64,000 nt of DNA from UBA3537 sp964219345 (GTDB taxonomy: Bacteria > Bacteroidota > Bacteroidia > Flavobacteriales > Flavobacteriaceae), in the NCBI GenBank assembly GCA_964219345.1, contig CAXPPN010000023.1:22989-86988 (forward strand). Reading direction: 5' to 3'. Positions 26,782 through 36,059 of the stretch are shown here, piece by piece. The translations under genes were made by a program, and so were the position numbers. How positions within the stretch are numbered: the first letter of the stretch is position 1; each line of letters begins with the position of its first letter. The notes beneath the pieces were generated by a model, which was given only the letters and a program-made list of their open reading frames with translations, was not told the DNA's origin and searched no databases.

Positions 26782-28809
26782 CTATAACGTTGAGGCCTCT
26801 TCGGCTAGTAACTTATTGCTATCTGTTGAGGCTTTTTCTATAAAGTCGTTTATTTGCTGATTTCTTTCTTGGCCTTTTTTAAGAAGTTCTTTTAAAACAA
26901 TCATCACCGCAATTCGTGTGCCTGTTTTTTTAGTAGCTGTAGCGAAAAGAGGTTCCAATTCTTCATATAGAATACGAGCAGATATGTGTTTGATTTCTGC
27001 TTTTACCTTTTTCTGCTTTTCCTCTGATAAATTGGTGTATTTTTTACCAAGTTGTTTAATAACATCAATAGGCTTTCGCTCATGTTTTGGATTGGATTGT
27101 TTTTGGGAAACCGCAGCTTTTGGTTTTTGTTTTGCCCAATTATCTCTAAGCCCTACTGTTTTATTAAACACCACCTTTGTGTCTGTACTGTCCTTGTCTA
27201 CACAAAAATAACCCAAACGCTGAAACTGAAAGTGATCATTGGGTTGAACATTTGAAATGTTTGGCTCTACAAAAGCTGTTATTTGATTTAAAGATAGTGG
27301 GTTTAAAAATGTCATAAAATCCTCCTCTTGACTGTCTGGTGCTTCGTGAGAAAATAGGCGGTCATATTCCCTAACTTCTGCTTCTATCGCATGAGCCACA
27401 GAAACCCAATGTAGAGTTCCTTTTACTTTTCTAAGGCTTTCTTCAGTTCCGCTTCCACTTAAACTTTTTGGATCATAAGTACAGTGGATTTCTTGAATCT
27501 CCCCATGACCATCTTTTATAAGAGACTCTGCTTTTATAATGTATGCATTTTTTAAACGAACTTCTTTTCCAATTGTTAGGCGAAAATATTTTTTGTTTGC
27601 TTCTTCTTTAAAATCGTCTCGTTCAATATAGAGTGTTTTAGAAAACGGAAGTTTTCTGCTTCCTGATTTTGGATCTTCAGGGTTGTTTTCTGCTTCAAGA
27701 AATTCTGTTTTATCGGTCTGATAATTTGTTATTATCAATTTTACTGGGTTTAAAACCGCCATAATTCTTGGTGCGGTTTTGTTTAAGTCTTCACGAACAC
27801 AAAATTCAAGTAACGAAACATCAATAATATTGTCTCGTTTGGCAACACCTACACTATTGATAAACTTTTTAATGGACTTTGGTGTATAACCTCTTCTGCG
27901 CAAACCGGATATGGTTGGCATTCTTGGGTCGTCCCACCCAGAGACGACACCTTCTTCCACCAATCTGAGCAATTTTCTTTTACTCATAATGGTATAATTT
28001 AGGTTTAATCGAGCAAACTCTCTTTGCTTTGGGAGTTTAGGGTATTTATGGGCACTATAATTATAAACACAATTTTTAAACCAATTATATAGTTCGCGAT
28101 GAGGCTTGAATTCTAAAGAACATAAAGAATGAGAAATTTGTTCTATATAATCGCTTTCGCCATGTGTCCAATCATACATTGGATAGATACACCAATTAGT
28201 TCCTGTTCTGTGATGGGAGGCGTGTAAAATTCTATACATGATGGGGTCTCGCATCAACATGTTTGTATGTTTCATATCAATTTTGGCGCGAAGCACATGA
28301 GTTCCTGCATCAAAGTCTCCATTACGCATTTGTTGAAACAACTCAAGGTTTTGTTCTATTGTTCTATTGCGATATAGGCCTTCTACGCCGGGTTGTGTAG
28401 GTGTTCCTTTTTGTTCTGCCATACTTTCGCTTGATTGCGAATCAACATAGGCTTTGCCGTCTTTTATCATTAGAACTGCCCAATCAAAAAGTTGGTCAAA
28501 ATAATCTGATGAGTAACATTCTTCTTCCCACTTATAACCCAGCCAAGCAATATCCTCCTTGATGGCATCTACATAAGCTTGCTCTTCTTTTGTTGGATTG
28601 GTGTCATCAAATCTTAGGTTAACTGGAGCGTCATACTTTTCTCCTAACCCAAAACTTATTCCTATGGCTTTTGTGTGTCCAATGTGAAGATAGCCGTTGG
28701 GCTCTGGCGGAAAACGAAAACGTAAATCCTTTTTACTCAGACCGTTTTTTAAATCGTCTTCTACAATTTGTTCTATAAAATTTAAAGGTTTACTGTTCTC
28801 TGTCGCCAT
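26782..28809 (-). CDS. glnS: Glutamine--tRNA ligase
   Basis: 675 residues. Class I signatures: HIGH (42-45) in PNGYLHIGHTKAIG, KMSKS-type MSKRKL (275-280), and the conserved GVVSGWDDPRMPT. The catalytic and anticodon-binding part accounts for about 565 residues. The remaining roughly 110 residues are a Lys-rich linker and a helical extension (IDVIKQLGKKYTNLSEE...), which may be a divergent YqeY-like tail. A separate GlnRS means tRNA-Gln is charged directly. The start is supported by a -7 box upstream. Confidence 0.94.
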   Translation of the reverse strand: MATENSKPLNFIEQIVEDDLKNGLSKKDLRFRFPPEPNGYLHIGHTKAIGISFGLGEKYDAPVNLRFDDTNPTKEEQAYVDAIKEDIAWLGYKWEEECYSSDYFDQLFDWAVLMIKDGKAYVDSQSSESMAEQKGTPTQPGVEGLYRNRTIEQNLELFQQMRNGDFDAGTHVLRAKIDMKHTNMLMRDPIMYRILHASHHRTGTNWCIYPMYDWTHGESDYIEQISHSLCSLEFKPHRELYNWFKNCVYNYSAHKYPKLPKQREFARLNLNYTIMSKRKLLRLVEEGVVSGWDDPRMPTISGLRRRGYTPKSIKKFINSVGVAKRDNIIDVSLLEFCVREDLNKTAPRIMAVLNPVKLIITNYQTDKTEFLEAENNPEDPKSGSRKLPFSKTLYIERDDFKEEANKKYFRLTIGKEVRLKNAYIIKAESLIKDGHGEIQEIHCTYDPKSLSGSGTEESLRKVKGTLHWVSVAHAIEAEVREYDRLFSHEAPDSQEEDFMTFLNPLSLNQITAFVEPNISNVQPNDHFQFQRLGYFCVDKDSTDTKVVFNKTVGLRDNWAKQKPKAAVSQKQSNPKHERKPIDVIKQLGKKYTNLSEEKQKKVKAEIKHISARILYEELEPLFATATKKTGTRIAVMIVLKELLKKGQERNQQINDFIEKASTDSNKLLAEEASTL

Positions 28810-28840
28810 AGATAATTGTCTTCTGAGTAAAATCTAACCA

Positions 28841-28848
28841 CAAAATTA
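28841..28848 (-). promoter_or_regulatory. -7 box for glnS
   Basis: Minus-strand TAATTTTG (exact TAnnTTTG), 32 bases upstream of the glnS start, without a clear -33 element. Confidence 0.4.
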
Positions 28849-28862
28849 ATCAATTAAAAAGA

Positions 28863-28897
28863 TTGTTAATATATCTTTAGTATAAATGTTACTTTTG
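28863..28897 (+). promoter_or_regulatory. Promoter of folB
   Basis: TACTTTTG (28890-28897) matches the -7 consensus exactly and lies 19 bases before the folB ATG. A TTG at 28863-28865 is 24 bases upstream, slightly longer than the usual spacer. Confidence 0.45.
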
Positions 28898-28915
28898 TAA
28901 ACTAAAAAATTAATA

Positions 28916-29275
28916 ATGGGGATTATAAAGGTTGAAAATATAAGAGTTTATGCCTACCATGGTTGTTTGGAAGAAGAGACTATTATTGGAAGCAACTACA
29001 GAGTAGATGTTTCTGTAAGGGCTTGTCTTATTAAATCCGCAAAAACAGATGCTCTAGTTGACACTGTTGACTATGTCACTTTGAATGCAATTGTTGTAGA
29101 AGAGATGAGCAAACCATCTAAGCTTCTAGAAGCCGTTGTTCAACGAATTTTAGATCGTATTTTTAGTGCTTGCAAAGAAGTTGAGTGGGCTTCTGTCTCA
29201 GTCTCAAAACTAAACCCTCCTATTGGCGGAGATGTGGAAAAAGTTACGGTTGTTTTGGAGCAAAATCGTGTTTAG
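28916..29275 (+). CDS. folB: Dihydroneopterin aldolase
   Basis: 119 residues, normal length. It cleaves dihydroneopterin to 6-hydroxymethyl-dihydropterin in folate synthesis. Conserved motifs are VYAYHGCLEEE with the active-site Tyr/His/Glu area, DALVDTVDYVTLN, SKLLEAVVQRI, and KLNPPIGGDVEKVTV. It is convergent with the lipid kinase gene (2 bases between stops). Confidence 0.93.
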   Translation: MGIIKVENIRVYAYHGCLEEETIIGSNYRVDVSVRACLIKSAKTDALVDTVDYVTLNAIVVEEMSKPSKLLEAVVQRILDRIFSACKEVEWASVSVSKLNPPIGGDVEKVTVVLEQNRV

Positions 29276-29277
29276 AT

Positions 29278-30171
29278 TTACGGAACAAGAATGTTCAATG
29301 CCCCTTTTTTAATAGAAATTTTTAATTCTTTTGATTTAATAATTATAGACTCCCCATCTAATTGGGCTAAAAATTCTTTTTGCGTTTCGTTGGTAACCTT
29401 CATATTATCAGTAAGAAAGTATTTTGCTTTATCATACTTCTTGTGTTTGTTAAAAACAAGTTGAGTTGCAAACAGTAATTTTTCAAGAAAAGATAGTTGT
29501 TCTGTAAACACAACATCTAATTTTCCGTCTTGAAGTGAAGCTTTTGGTGTAAAGGATAAGTTATAACCCATTTCATTTGAATTTGACACAAATAATACTA
29601 AAGGGTCTAGTGTTTTTTTGAAATTGTCAATTTGTAAATCAATTATTTGTGGAGGTGATTTGTAGAGAAGAGCTTTAAAAGAGGCGCGCAGATAAGAGAT
29701 GATTTGGCGTTTTTTGAAGCCAGTGTAATGATTAATAATTCTTGCGCCTATTCCTAAACTCATGTTGCTAAAAAAGAAGTGGTCGTTTACGGTTCCAACA
29801 TCTATTTTTGTGCTGTGGTATTGTTTAATAACCTCAAGTGCTTCGCGTATTGAACGTGATATTCCAACATGTGATGCAAGCCCATTACCTGATCCAAGTC
29901 TTATAATTCCTAATAATACAGGAGAATCTACAAGTTGAGAGGCCACTTCATTGACGGTTCCATCTCCTCCACAAGCGATTATTGCGTTTGCCCCTTCAAG
30001 TATTGAAGTTTTGGTTAGGGCTGCTGCGTTTTTGGCGTGCTTTGTGGTTTTAATAACAATATGAAAATCATTACTATTTAAGACAGAGGAAATAGTATGA
30101 GAATCTAGCTTGTTTTTTCCTTTACCCGAAATAGGATTTACAATAAAATGTATGCTTTTTTTTGTGCCCAA
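29278..30171 (-). CDS. Diacylglycerol kinase-family lipid kinase (YegS/DgkB type)
   Basis: 297 residues. N-terminal FIVNPISGKGK, nucleotide-binding IACGGDGTVNEVASQL and RLGSGNGLASHVGI, followed by the beta-sandwich C-terminal domain (KLDVVFTEQ, FLAQLDGE). It phosphorylates diacylglycerol or a related lipid; the exact lipid is unknown. A tRNA gene lies upstream on the opposite strand. Confidence 0.88.
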   Translation of the reverse strand: MGTKKSIHFIVNPISGKGKNKLDSHTISSVLNSNDFHIVIKTTKHAKNAAALTKTSILEGANAIIACGGDGTVNEVASQLVDSPVLLGIIRLGSGNGLASHVGISRSIREALEVIKQYHSTKIDVGTVNDHFFFSNMSLGIGARIINHYTGFKKRQIISYLRASFKALLYKSPPQIIDLQIDNFKKTLDPLVLFVSNSNEMGYNLSFTPKASLQDGKLDVVFTEQLSFLEKLLFATQLVFNKHKKYDKAKYFLTDNMKVTNETQKEFLAQLDGESIIIKSKELKISIKKGALNILVP

Positions 30172-30218
30172 TAAAGTGTTGTGTTTTCGTTGTTTTTAAG
30201 CAATAATATTTAATTCTC

Positions 30219-30248
30219 TTGTGTGTCCTGTTTTTTTACTTAAATTTG
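30219..30248 (+). promoter_or_regulatory. Perfect Bacteroidota promoter for tRNA-Cys
   Basis: TTG (30219-30221), exactly 19 bases, then TAAATTTG (30241-30248). This is a full match to the Bacteroidota sigma-A consensus and lies 12 bases before the mature tRNA 5' end. It served as my reference for judging the other -7 boxes in this window. Confidence 0.85.
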
Positions 30249-30259
30249 CATTCCTTTTT

Positions 30260-30330
30260 GGCGTCTTGGCCGAGTGGCTAGGCAGAGGTCTGCAAAACCT
30301 TTTACAGCGGTTCGAATCCGCTAGACGCCT
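30260..30330 (+). tRNA. tRNA-Cys (GCA)
   Basis: A 71-nt cloverleaf. The acceptor arms GGCGTCT and AGACGCC pair fully. The anticodon arm is AGGT-CTGCAAA-ACCT with anticodon GCA, and the T arm is AGCGG-TTCGAAT-CCGCT. The discriminator base is T, as expected for cysteine. CCA is not encoded. It has its own promoter and terminator and stands alone between two minus-strand genes. Confidence 0.95.
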
Positions 30331-30336
30331 CAGAAT

Positions 30337-30363
30337 AAAACCTCAACATTGTTGGGGTTTTTT
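30337..30363. terminator. Terminator after tRNA-Cys
   Basis: AAAACCTCAAC-att-GTTGGGGTTTT is a long stem followed by T-rich DNA, 7 bases after the tRNA. It reaches the stop codon of the convergent LysE gene and probably serves both. Confidence 0.8.
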
Positions 30364-31027
30364 ATCTTATATCTTCTATCAAATGTTTTGGGTTTAATTT
30401 GTCTTTCGGTAAAAATCCTTTTGTTATAAGGGTTATTCCACAGATCAACAACAAAACACCTAATATTTTTTTTATGTTAATTATTATTCCTGGTGTTAAA
30501 TAGCCTTTTAAGCGTTTGGCTAATAAAATTTTAATAAGGTCAGTAATGAAATAAGCACTAATTAAAGCACCAAAAAACACAAAAAAGCGGTTTATATTTC
30601 CCTCCAAATTTGGTCCCACAACAATTATAATTCCTAACCAAAAAACCAAAACTCCTATATTTATAAAGTTCAGAAAAAAACCTTTTAAAAACAACTGTAA
30701 ATAATTGTTTTTGGGTGTTTCAAAATTTGTTTCTATGTCTTGTTTATTGGGTTTCTTTGAAAAAATTATTACACCATAAACAGCTAAAAGCGTTCCGCCA
30801 AAGATATAAAGTCCTGGTTGGTTGCTTAAATTTTCTAGAAGCTGATAACTACTAAAATAAGCGAGAAAAATAAAAATTACATCTGCAATTATAACTCCTA
30901 AATCAAAAGCAACAGCAGCTCTAAATCCTTTAACGATACTTGTTTCTAAAAGAACAAAAAAGACTGGTCCTATCATAAAAGACAGGAAAAACCCTAAAGG
31001 AATAGCCGCTTGAATATCTTCAATCAC
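30362..31027 (-). CDS. LysE-family exporter
   Basis: 221 residues, about six membrane segments. Typical LysE features are the N-terminal IPLGFFLSFMIGPVFFVLLE, a cytoplasmic loop with KPNKQ, and FFLNFINIGVLVFWLGI. The family exports amino acids or similar small metabolites; the substrate here is unknown. The GIN-domain gene ends 6 bases upstream on the same strand. Confidence 0.85.
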   Translation of the reverse strand: MIEDIQAAIPLGFFLSFMIGPVFFVLLETSIVKGFRAAVAFDLGVIIADVIFIFLAYFSSYQLLENLSNQPGLYIFGGTLLAVYGVIIFSKKPNKQDIETNFETPKNNYLQLFLKGFFLNFINIGVLVFWLGIIIVVGPNLEGNINRFFVFFGALISAYFITDLIKILLAKRLKGYLTPGIIINIKKILGVLLLICGITLITKGFLPKDKLNPKHLIEDIR

Positions 31028-31033
31028 TTTTTA

Positions 31034-31705
31034 CTAATCTTTAAAAATAATTCTCCCTCCAAACATTTTGTTTTGTTTTAATTGTTTTGGTGTTCCATAA
31101 ACAAAAACATCGCCCCCAGAAAAAATCTTTACATTCAAAACATTGGTTGTGTTCACTGAGGCTTCTCCTCCTGCTTTTATAAATAAAGATGAGTTTTGGG
31201 TTATTGTTTTACTGCCCTCGTAAACACCTCCTGTTCGTAACGAAAGATCTAGCTTTGAGGTTTGCCCTGTAGTAGTAACAACTCCTCCTGTTACACTTTT
31301 TACTGATAATAATTTTGTGTCGACAGTGGCTGTAATTTGTGCACCCTCTTGAGCTCTTAAAATAATTTCATATTGTTTTATTTTTCCTTTTACGTGTACA
31401 TTTGCCCCCTCATTTGCATCGATTTCATCAATAGAGGTATAATAAAGTTTAACGTTGGTGTTTTTTCCATTAAACATTTTGTCTAGCTTCATTCTTATTT
31501 TGAGCTTGTTATTTTTTTGAATAACACTCACATCGTTTTTATTATCTCCTGAAATAATAATTTTGTTTTCTTCGGATTTTATAAGCTCTATATTTATTAA
31601 ATCATATACTTTTAGTTCTGAAAACTCTCCTAGGGTTTTAGTTACAGAATCTTGTGAAAAAACTTGTGCACATACAAAGAACACAATTAAATATAAATGT
31701 TTCAT
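31034..31705 (-). CDS. GIN-domain (DUF2807) secreted protein
   Basis: 223 residues. A signal peptide (to about residue 17, CAQVFSQ) precedes a head-GIN/DUF2807 repeat fold: ELKVYDLINIELIKSEENK, VKLYYTSIDEIDANEGANV, SLRTGGVYEGSK. This is a parallel beta-helix-like envelope adhesin or scaffold family common in Bacteroidota. Exact role unknown. It lies 9 bases after rnr and 6 before the LysE gene. Confidence 0.82.
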   Translation of the reverse strand: MKHLYLIVFFVCAQVFSQDSVTKTLGEFSELKVYDLINIELIKSEENKIIISGDNKNDVSVIQKNNKLKIRMKLDKMFNGKNTNVKLYYTSIDEIDANEGANVHVKGKIKQYEIILRAQEGAQITATVDTKLLSVKSVTGGVVTTTGQTSKLDLSLRTGGVYEGSKTITQNSSLFIKAGGEASVNTTNVLNVKIFSGGDVFVYGTPKQLKQNKMFGGRIIFKD

Positions 31706-31714
31706 TTTTAAAAA

Positions 31715-33877
31715 TTATATTAAATTAAAGTCTAAATGTCTTTTTATTAAGTCGGCTTTTTTGACCTCAACTTGAACTTGATCACCAAGTTGATATTTGT
31801 TTTTCGTTCGCTCTCCAACAAGCGCATAATTATCTTGGTCGAAAGTATAATAATCTCCTTTTATGTCTCTAATTCTAACCATACCTTCACATTTATTTTC
31901 TATAATTTCCACATACATACCCCATTCTGTAACACCAGAGATAACCCCAATAAAGATAGTATCTTTTTTGTCCTGCATATATTTTATCTGCATATATTTT
32001 ATGGAGTCTCTTTCTGCTTTTGTTGCTAAATTTTCCATTGCAGAGGAATGTTTACACTTCTCTTCAAAACTTGATTCAGAAACAGAAGAATTTCCGTCTA
32101 AATAGTGCTGTAACAAACGGTGTGCCATAACATCAGGGTAGCGACGAATAGGTGATGTAAAGTGGCTATAATAATCAAACGAAAGACCATAATGCCCAAT
32201 ATTATTCGTAGAATATTCTGCCTTGCTCATACAACGGATGGTTAGAGTATCAACTAAGTTTTGTTCTTTTTTCCCAACTACATTACTTAATAATTTGTTT
32301 AAAGCTGCACTGATTTGGGTTGGATTTTTTAAATTTAATTGATGACCGAACTGATAAACAACTCGCTGTAAGCTTTCAAGTTTTTGTTGGTCAGGAACAT
32401 CATGAATTCTATAAATAAAGGTTTTCTTTGGTGATTGTTTGCCAATAAATTCTGCAACTTTTTTATTAGCCAATAACATAAACTCCTCAATAAGCTTATT
32501 GGCGTCTTTTGAGGTTTTAAAATAAACACCTTCTGGAGTATTAGATGATGATAAATTGAATTTAACTTCTACTTTATCAAACGAGATTGCTCCATTATTC
32601 ATCCTCTTGTCTCTTAATATTTTAGCAAGTTTATCTAAATGAAGGATAGCATCTTTTATTTGTTGGGTAGTTTTATATGCTTTACTAGTTAAAGCAATGT
32701 GTTTTGGAATATCGACATTTTTATTTTCAATAATATGTTGGGCTTCCTCGTAACTGAAGCGTGCATCGCTGTAGGTTACTGTTCTACCAAACCATTGATT
32801 AATAAGTTCTGCCCTATCATTGAGTTCAAACACTGCAGAAAACGTGTATTTTTCTTCTAAAGGTCGTAATGAACAAGCATTATTAGATAATACTTCGGGC
32901 AACATAGGAACCACTCTATCAACAAGATATACAGATGTTGCGCGTTGGTATGCTTCTTCATCTAAAATAGTACCTTCTTTTAAATAATGAGATACATCTG
33001 CAATATGAATTCCAACCTCAAAATTTCCATTTTCTAGAATTTGAAAAGACAAAGCATCATCAAAATCTTTTGCATCTTTTGGATCTATTGTAAAGGTTAA
33101 TATATTCCGCATATCACGACGCTTATTTATCTCTTCCTTAGTAATAGATGTGTCTAATGCATTTGCAAAATCTTCTACATTTTTTTCAAACTTATAAGGA
33201 AGACCATATGCCGCTAAAATAGCGTGTATTTCTGTTTGATGATCTCCTGCATCGCCTAAGACTTCAACGACTTTTCCAGTTGGACATTCTGCTTTTGATT
33301 GCCATTCTACAACCTTAACTAGAACTTTCTGTCCTTCTTTAGCATTTTTTATTTTCTTTAGAGGAACATAAATATCTACTGGCATTTTTCTGTCATCAGG
33401 TATTACAAAGGCAAAGTTTTTATTGCTCTGAATAATCCCTACAAATTCTGTTTTATGTCGTTTTAAAACTTGAGTAATTTCTCCTTCATACCTACCTCTT
33501 TTTTTTCTTTTATGCACATAAAACTCAACTTCATCTCCCGACAAAGATCCTATAGTTTTATTAGAGGGAATATATACATCCTCCTTAAAATCTTTTGAAG
33601 TAACATATCCTGAGCCATTGGTGCTTAAATCGAAAATTCCCTTGTAATATTTATCATTAGTTTTAACAGTATAAAAACCTCTTTTTACTTCTTCTATTTG
33701 ATTTGATATCAATAAAAAATGTAAACTCTCTAAAACTTCTGCTCTTTTACTTGGATTATGAATTCCAAGTTTCATTGAGATTTGTTTATAATTTAAAGCG
33801 GAGGATGTTTGAAGAATTGATATAATTCGAGGAATATATTTTTTAAAATTTTTATTTTTTTTTGATTTTTTAGGCAT
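31715..33877 (-). CDS. rnr: Ribonuclease R
   Basis: 720 residues. An N-terminal winged-helix/cold-shock region is followed by the RNB domain with the catalytic Asp cluster in TIDPKDAKDFDDALS (about 263-277). Other RNB motifs are LPEVLSNNACSLRP and HFTSPIRRYPDVMAHRLLQ. An S1 domain near the C-terminus contains GVISGVTEWGMYVEI. It degrades structured RNA 3' to 5'. A -7 box lies 20 bases upstream. Confidence 0.95.
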   Translation of the reverse strand: MPKKSKKNKNFKKYIPRIISILQTSSALNYKQISMKLGIHNPSKRAEVLESLHFLLISNQIEEVKRGFYTVKTNDKYYKGIFDLSTNGSGYVTSKDFKEDVYIPSNKTIGSLSGDEVEFYVHKRKKRGRYEGEITQVLKRHKTEFVGIIQSNKNFAFVIPDDRKMPVDIYVPLKKIKNAKEGQKVLVKVVEWQSKAECPTGKVVEVLGDAGDHQTEIHAILAAYGLPYKFEKNVEDFANALDTSITKEEINKRRDMRNILTFTIDPKDAKDFDDALSFQILENGNFEVGIHIADVSHYLKEGTILDEEAYQRATSVYLVDRVVPMLPEVLSNNACSLRPLEEKYTFSAVFELNDRAELINQWFGRTVTYSDARFSYEEAQHIIENKNVDIPKHIALTSKAYKTTQQIKDAILHLDKLAKILRDKRMNNGAISFDKVEVKFNLSSSNTPEGVYFKTSKDANKLIEEFMLLANKKVAEFIGKQSPKKTFIYRIHDVPDQQKLESLQRVVYQFGHQLNLKNPTQISAALNKLLSNVVGKKEQNLVDTLTIRCMSKAEYSTNNIGHYGLSFDYYSHFTSPIRRYPDVMAHRLLQHYLDGNSSVSESSFEEKCKHSSAMENLATKAERDSIKYMQIKYMQDKKDTIFIGVISGVTEWGMYVEIIENKCEGMVRIRDIKGDYYTFDQDNYALVGERTKNKYQLGDQVQVEVKKADLIKRHLDFNLI

Positions 33878-34302
33878 TACAGCTATTTGATAACAACAAA
33901 TCTACGATTTTAAAGTATGCTTTTTTTAGAAAGAAATCAACTTTATCCACATTGTATATATTAATAAACTTTTTTTAATAATTTTTTAAAATATCTTAGT
34001 TATTATAATAGGATGTTAATTTCTATAATAACTTTTATAATTTTTACTTTTTAATCTGATAATTAAAATATTTAACTCTTTTTTTATGTTTATAACTTCT
34101 CTTTATAATTTAAATAAATATGGGATTAAAATTGATAAGTATACTTTTATATGTCACATTTTTTTTTAGTTAGAAATAATTTAATACATATTAAATTTAT
34201 TTTTCATAATCTATTTTTTTTTATCAACAGGATATAAATAAAAGTATAAACACTTTTATTTTTTTGTAAGTTTACATTTATACAATTAATCACTACTTGC
34301 TT
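33878..34302. other. Extremely AT-rich gene-free region between rnr and rpiB
   Basis: The only stretch of more than 300 bases without a gene, between divergent rnr and rpiB. It is nearly all A/T with long T runs. It contains the exact DnaA-box sequence TTATCCACA (33943-33951) and a one-mismatch copy TTATCAACA (34221-34229). A second exact box on the other strand lies inside rpiB (34710-34718). It could be a replication origin or just a promoter-rich spacer. Exact boxes also occur by chance elsewhere in the window (for example 26149-26157), so the origin idea is weak. Confidence 0.3.
33897..33904 (-). promoter_or_regulatory. -7 box for rnr
   Basis: Minus-strand TAGATTTG (exact TAnnTTTG), 20 bases upstream of the rnr start codon. 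No good -33 TTG. Confidence 0.4.
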
Positions 34303-34737
34303 ATGAAAATTTCTATAGGAAACGACCACGCCGGAACAGAACATAAATTTAAAATAATTGAATTTTTAAATTCAAAAAATATAGAAGTTAAAAACCATGG
34401 AACAGATTCTAGTGATAGTGTTGATTATCCTGATTTTGTTCACCCTGTTGCAAAAGATGTAGAAAATAAGAAAGTTGACTTTGGTATTCTATTATGTGGA
34501 AGTGCTAATGGTGTTGCTATGACTGCTAATAAATATCAAGGTATTCGCGCAGGGTTGTGTTGGAAAAATGAAATTGTTGAACTAATACGACAACACAATA
34601 ATGCTAATATTCTTTGTATTCCAGCTCGATATACAACCAAACAAGAGATAATAAAAATGGTAGATACTTTTATTAATACAGATTTTGAGGGAGGAAGACA
34701 TCAAAGACGTGTGGATAAAATACCAAGTTGTAATTAA
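34303..34737 (+). CDS. rpiB: Ribose-5-phosphate isomerase B
   Basis: 144 residues from the ATG at 34303; a TTG two codons earlier is less likely. It converts ribulose-5-phosphate and ribose-5-phosphate in the pentose phosphate pathway. N-terminal SIGNDHAG, active-site LLCGSANGVAMTANK with its Cys, and RAGLCW. The C-terminal RRVDKI is conserved. The acetyltransferase gene follows after 9 bases. Confidence 0.93.
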   Translation: MKISIGNDHAGTEHKFKIIEFLNSKNIEVKNHGTDSSDSVDYPDFVHPVAKDVENKKVDFGILLCGSANGVAMTANKYQGIRAGLCWKNEIVELIRQHNNANILCIPARYTTKQEIIKMVDTFINTDFEGGRHQRRVDKIPSCN

Positions 34738-34746
34738 TATTTAAAA

Positions 34747-35190
34747 ATGGTTTCAATTTTTGTTAAATCATTTGAAGAACTTTCTAAATTAGAATTATAT
34801 AAAATTTTACGCTTAAGAGCAGAGGTTTTTATTGTGGAACAAGATTGTGTTTATCAAGACGTTGACGATAAAGATCAAAAAGCTCTACATGTTATTTTAA
34901 AAAAATCAGAAGAAATCATAGGTTATACAAGGTTGTTTTGGCCTGGAGATTATTTTAAAGAAGCGAGTATAGGAAGGGTTGTAATCTCAAAAAAAGAAAG
35001 AGACAATAACTACGGTTCTGAGCTCATGAAAGCATCTATTCTTGCTATATCAGAAAAAATGAAAGAGAAAAAAATTAAAATCTCTGCTCAAACCTATTTA
35101 AAAATCTTTTACAATAATTTAGGATTTTTAGAAAGTGGAAAAGAATACCTAGAAGATGGTATTCCTCATGTAGCAATGTTTAAAAAATAA
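34747..35190 (+). CDS. ElaA-like GNAT acetyltransferase
   Basis: 147 residues. The ElaA signature is LRAEVFIVEQDCVYQDVDD. Acetyl-CoA binding segments are IGRVVISKKERDNNYGSELM, and the C-terminus has the expected FLESGKEYLEDGIPHVAM. Substrate unknown. It is convergent with the tandem-OmpA gene (3 bases between stops) and probably co-transcribed with rpiB. Confidence 0.85.
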   Translation: MVSIFVKSFEELSKLELYKILRLRAEVFIVEQDCVYQDVDDKDQKALHVILKKSEEIIGYTRLFWPGDYFKEASIGRVVISKKERDNNYGSELMKASILAISEKMKEKKIKISAQTYLKIFYNNLGFLESGKEYLEDGIPHVAMFKK

Positions 35191-35193
35191 ATT

Positions 35194-36042
35194 TTATTCT
35201 ATAATATTTATTATTTCTATTTCTACTCGTCTATCAAATTTTGGATCACCCCCTAAAGGATATTTATGTTTTAAGCCAACATATTTCATTCTTTTTCTAG
35301 CAACACCATTTTTCATCAAGTATTCATAAATATATCTCGCTCTTGCTAAAGATAAATTTCTTCGACCTGTTCCTCTATCAATAGCATCTCTTCCGTTTGC
35401 AGTGCAACAAACATGACCTTGAATAGTAAAATATACTTTGTTTTTTTCTCTTAATATCCTTGCTGTTTTTTCCAGAACAGGAATAGATTCTTTTAATACA
35501 TAACTATATCCTGTTCTAAATAGAATCTTATCTAGAACAATTTTATCCCCCACCAAAAGATTACTTTCAAGAGTAATAGGTTTTTTTCTATTATCTATTA
35601 TTTCTTTTCCCTCGTCTAATTTAGATGTTTCTTTTTTAGGAATATTATATTCTACATTAACTTCAACTTTTCTATTTAAACCCCTTATAATATTTAAATC
35701 TTCTGAGTCCACAATTTTTAATAAAACCTCACCCTTTCCGTCTACATTACTAATTAGATTTTCACTAATACCGCCAGTAGAAAACACTTTCTTTATCGCA
35801 TTTGCCCTATTCTGAGAAAGTATTAAGTTATAATTGTCAGATCCTCTATCATCACAAAACCCATAAATTGATATTCTTTTTATTTTACCCACATCAAGAT
35901 TTTGTATAAATAATAAAATTCTATTTTTTTCTGTTTCAGGTACTATATATTTATCGGTTTCAAAGTAAACCACATGCTGAATATTTGACTGAGCAATCAA
36001 ATAATTTATACTAAACATGAAAATAAAAATCAATTTTTGCAT
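35194..36042 (-). CDS. Secreted protein with two OmpA-like domains
   Basis: 282 residues. A signal peptide (to about residue 17, NYLIAQS) is followed by a first OmpA-like domain (about 20-130: VVYFETDKYIVPETE, GFCDDRGSDNYN, LSQNRANAIKK, LNRKVEVNVEY). A second OmpA-like domain (about 165-280) contains LDKILFRTGYSYVLKES, IQGHVCC, and FDRRVEIEI. No beta-barrel is present. Probably periplasmic, binding peptidoglycan. It is the last gene of the long minus-strand run, 17 bases after the S41 peptidase. Confidence 0.8.
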   Translation of the reverse strand: MQKLIFIFMFSINYLIAQSNIQHVVYFETDKYIVPETEKNRILLFIQNLDVGKIKRISIYGFCDDRGSDNYNLILSQNRANAIKKVFSTGGISENLISNVDGKGEVLLKIVDSEDLNIIRGLNRKVEVNVEYNIPKKETSKLDEGKEIIDNRKKPITLESNLLVGDKIVLDKILFRTGYSYVLKESIPVLEKTARILREKNKVYFTIQGHVCCTANGRDAIDRGTGRRNLSLARARYIYEYLMKNGVARKRMKYVGLKHKYPLGGDPKFDRRVEIEIINIIE

Positions 36043-36059
36043 GCTTAAATATATTTAAT

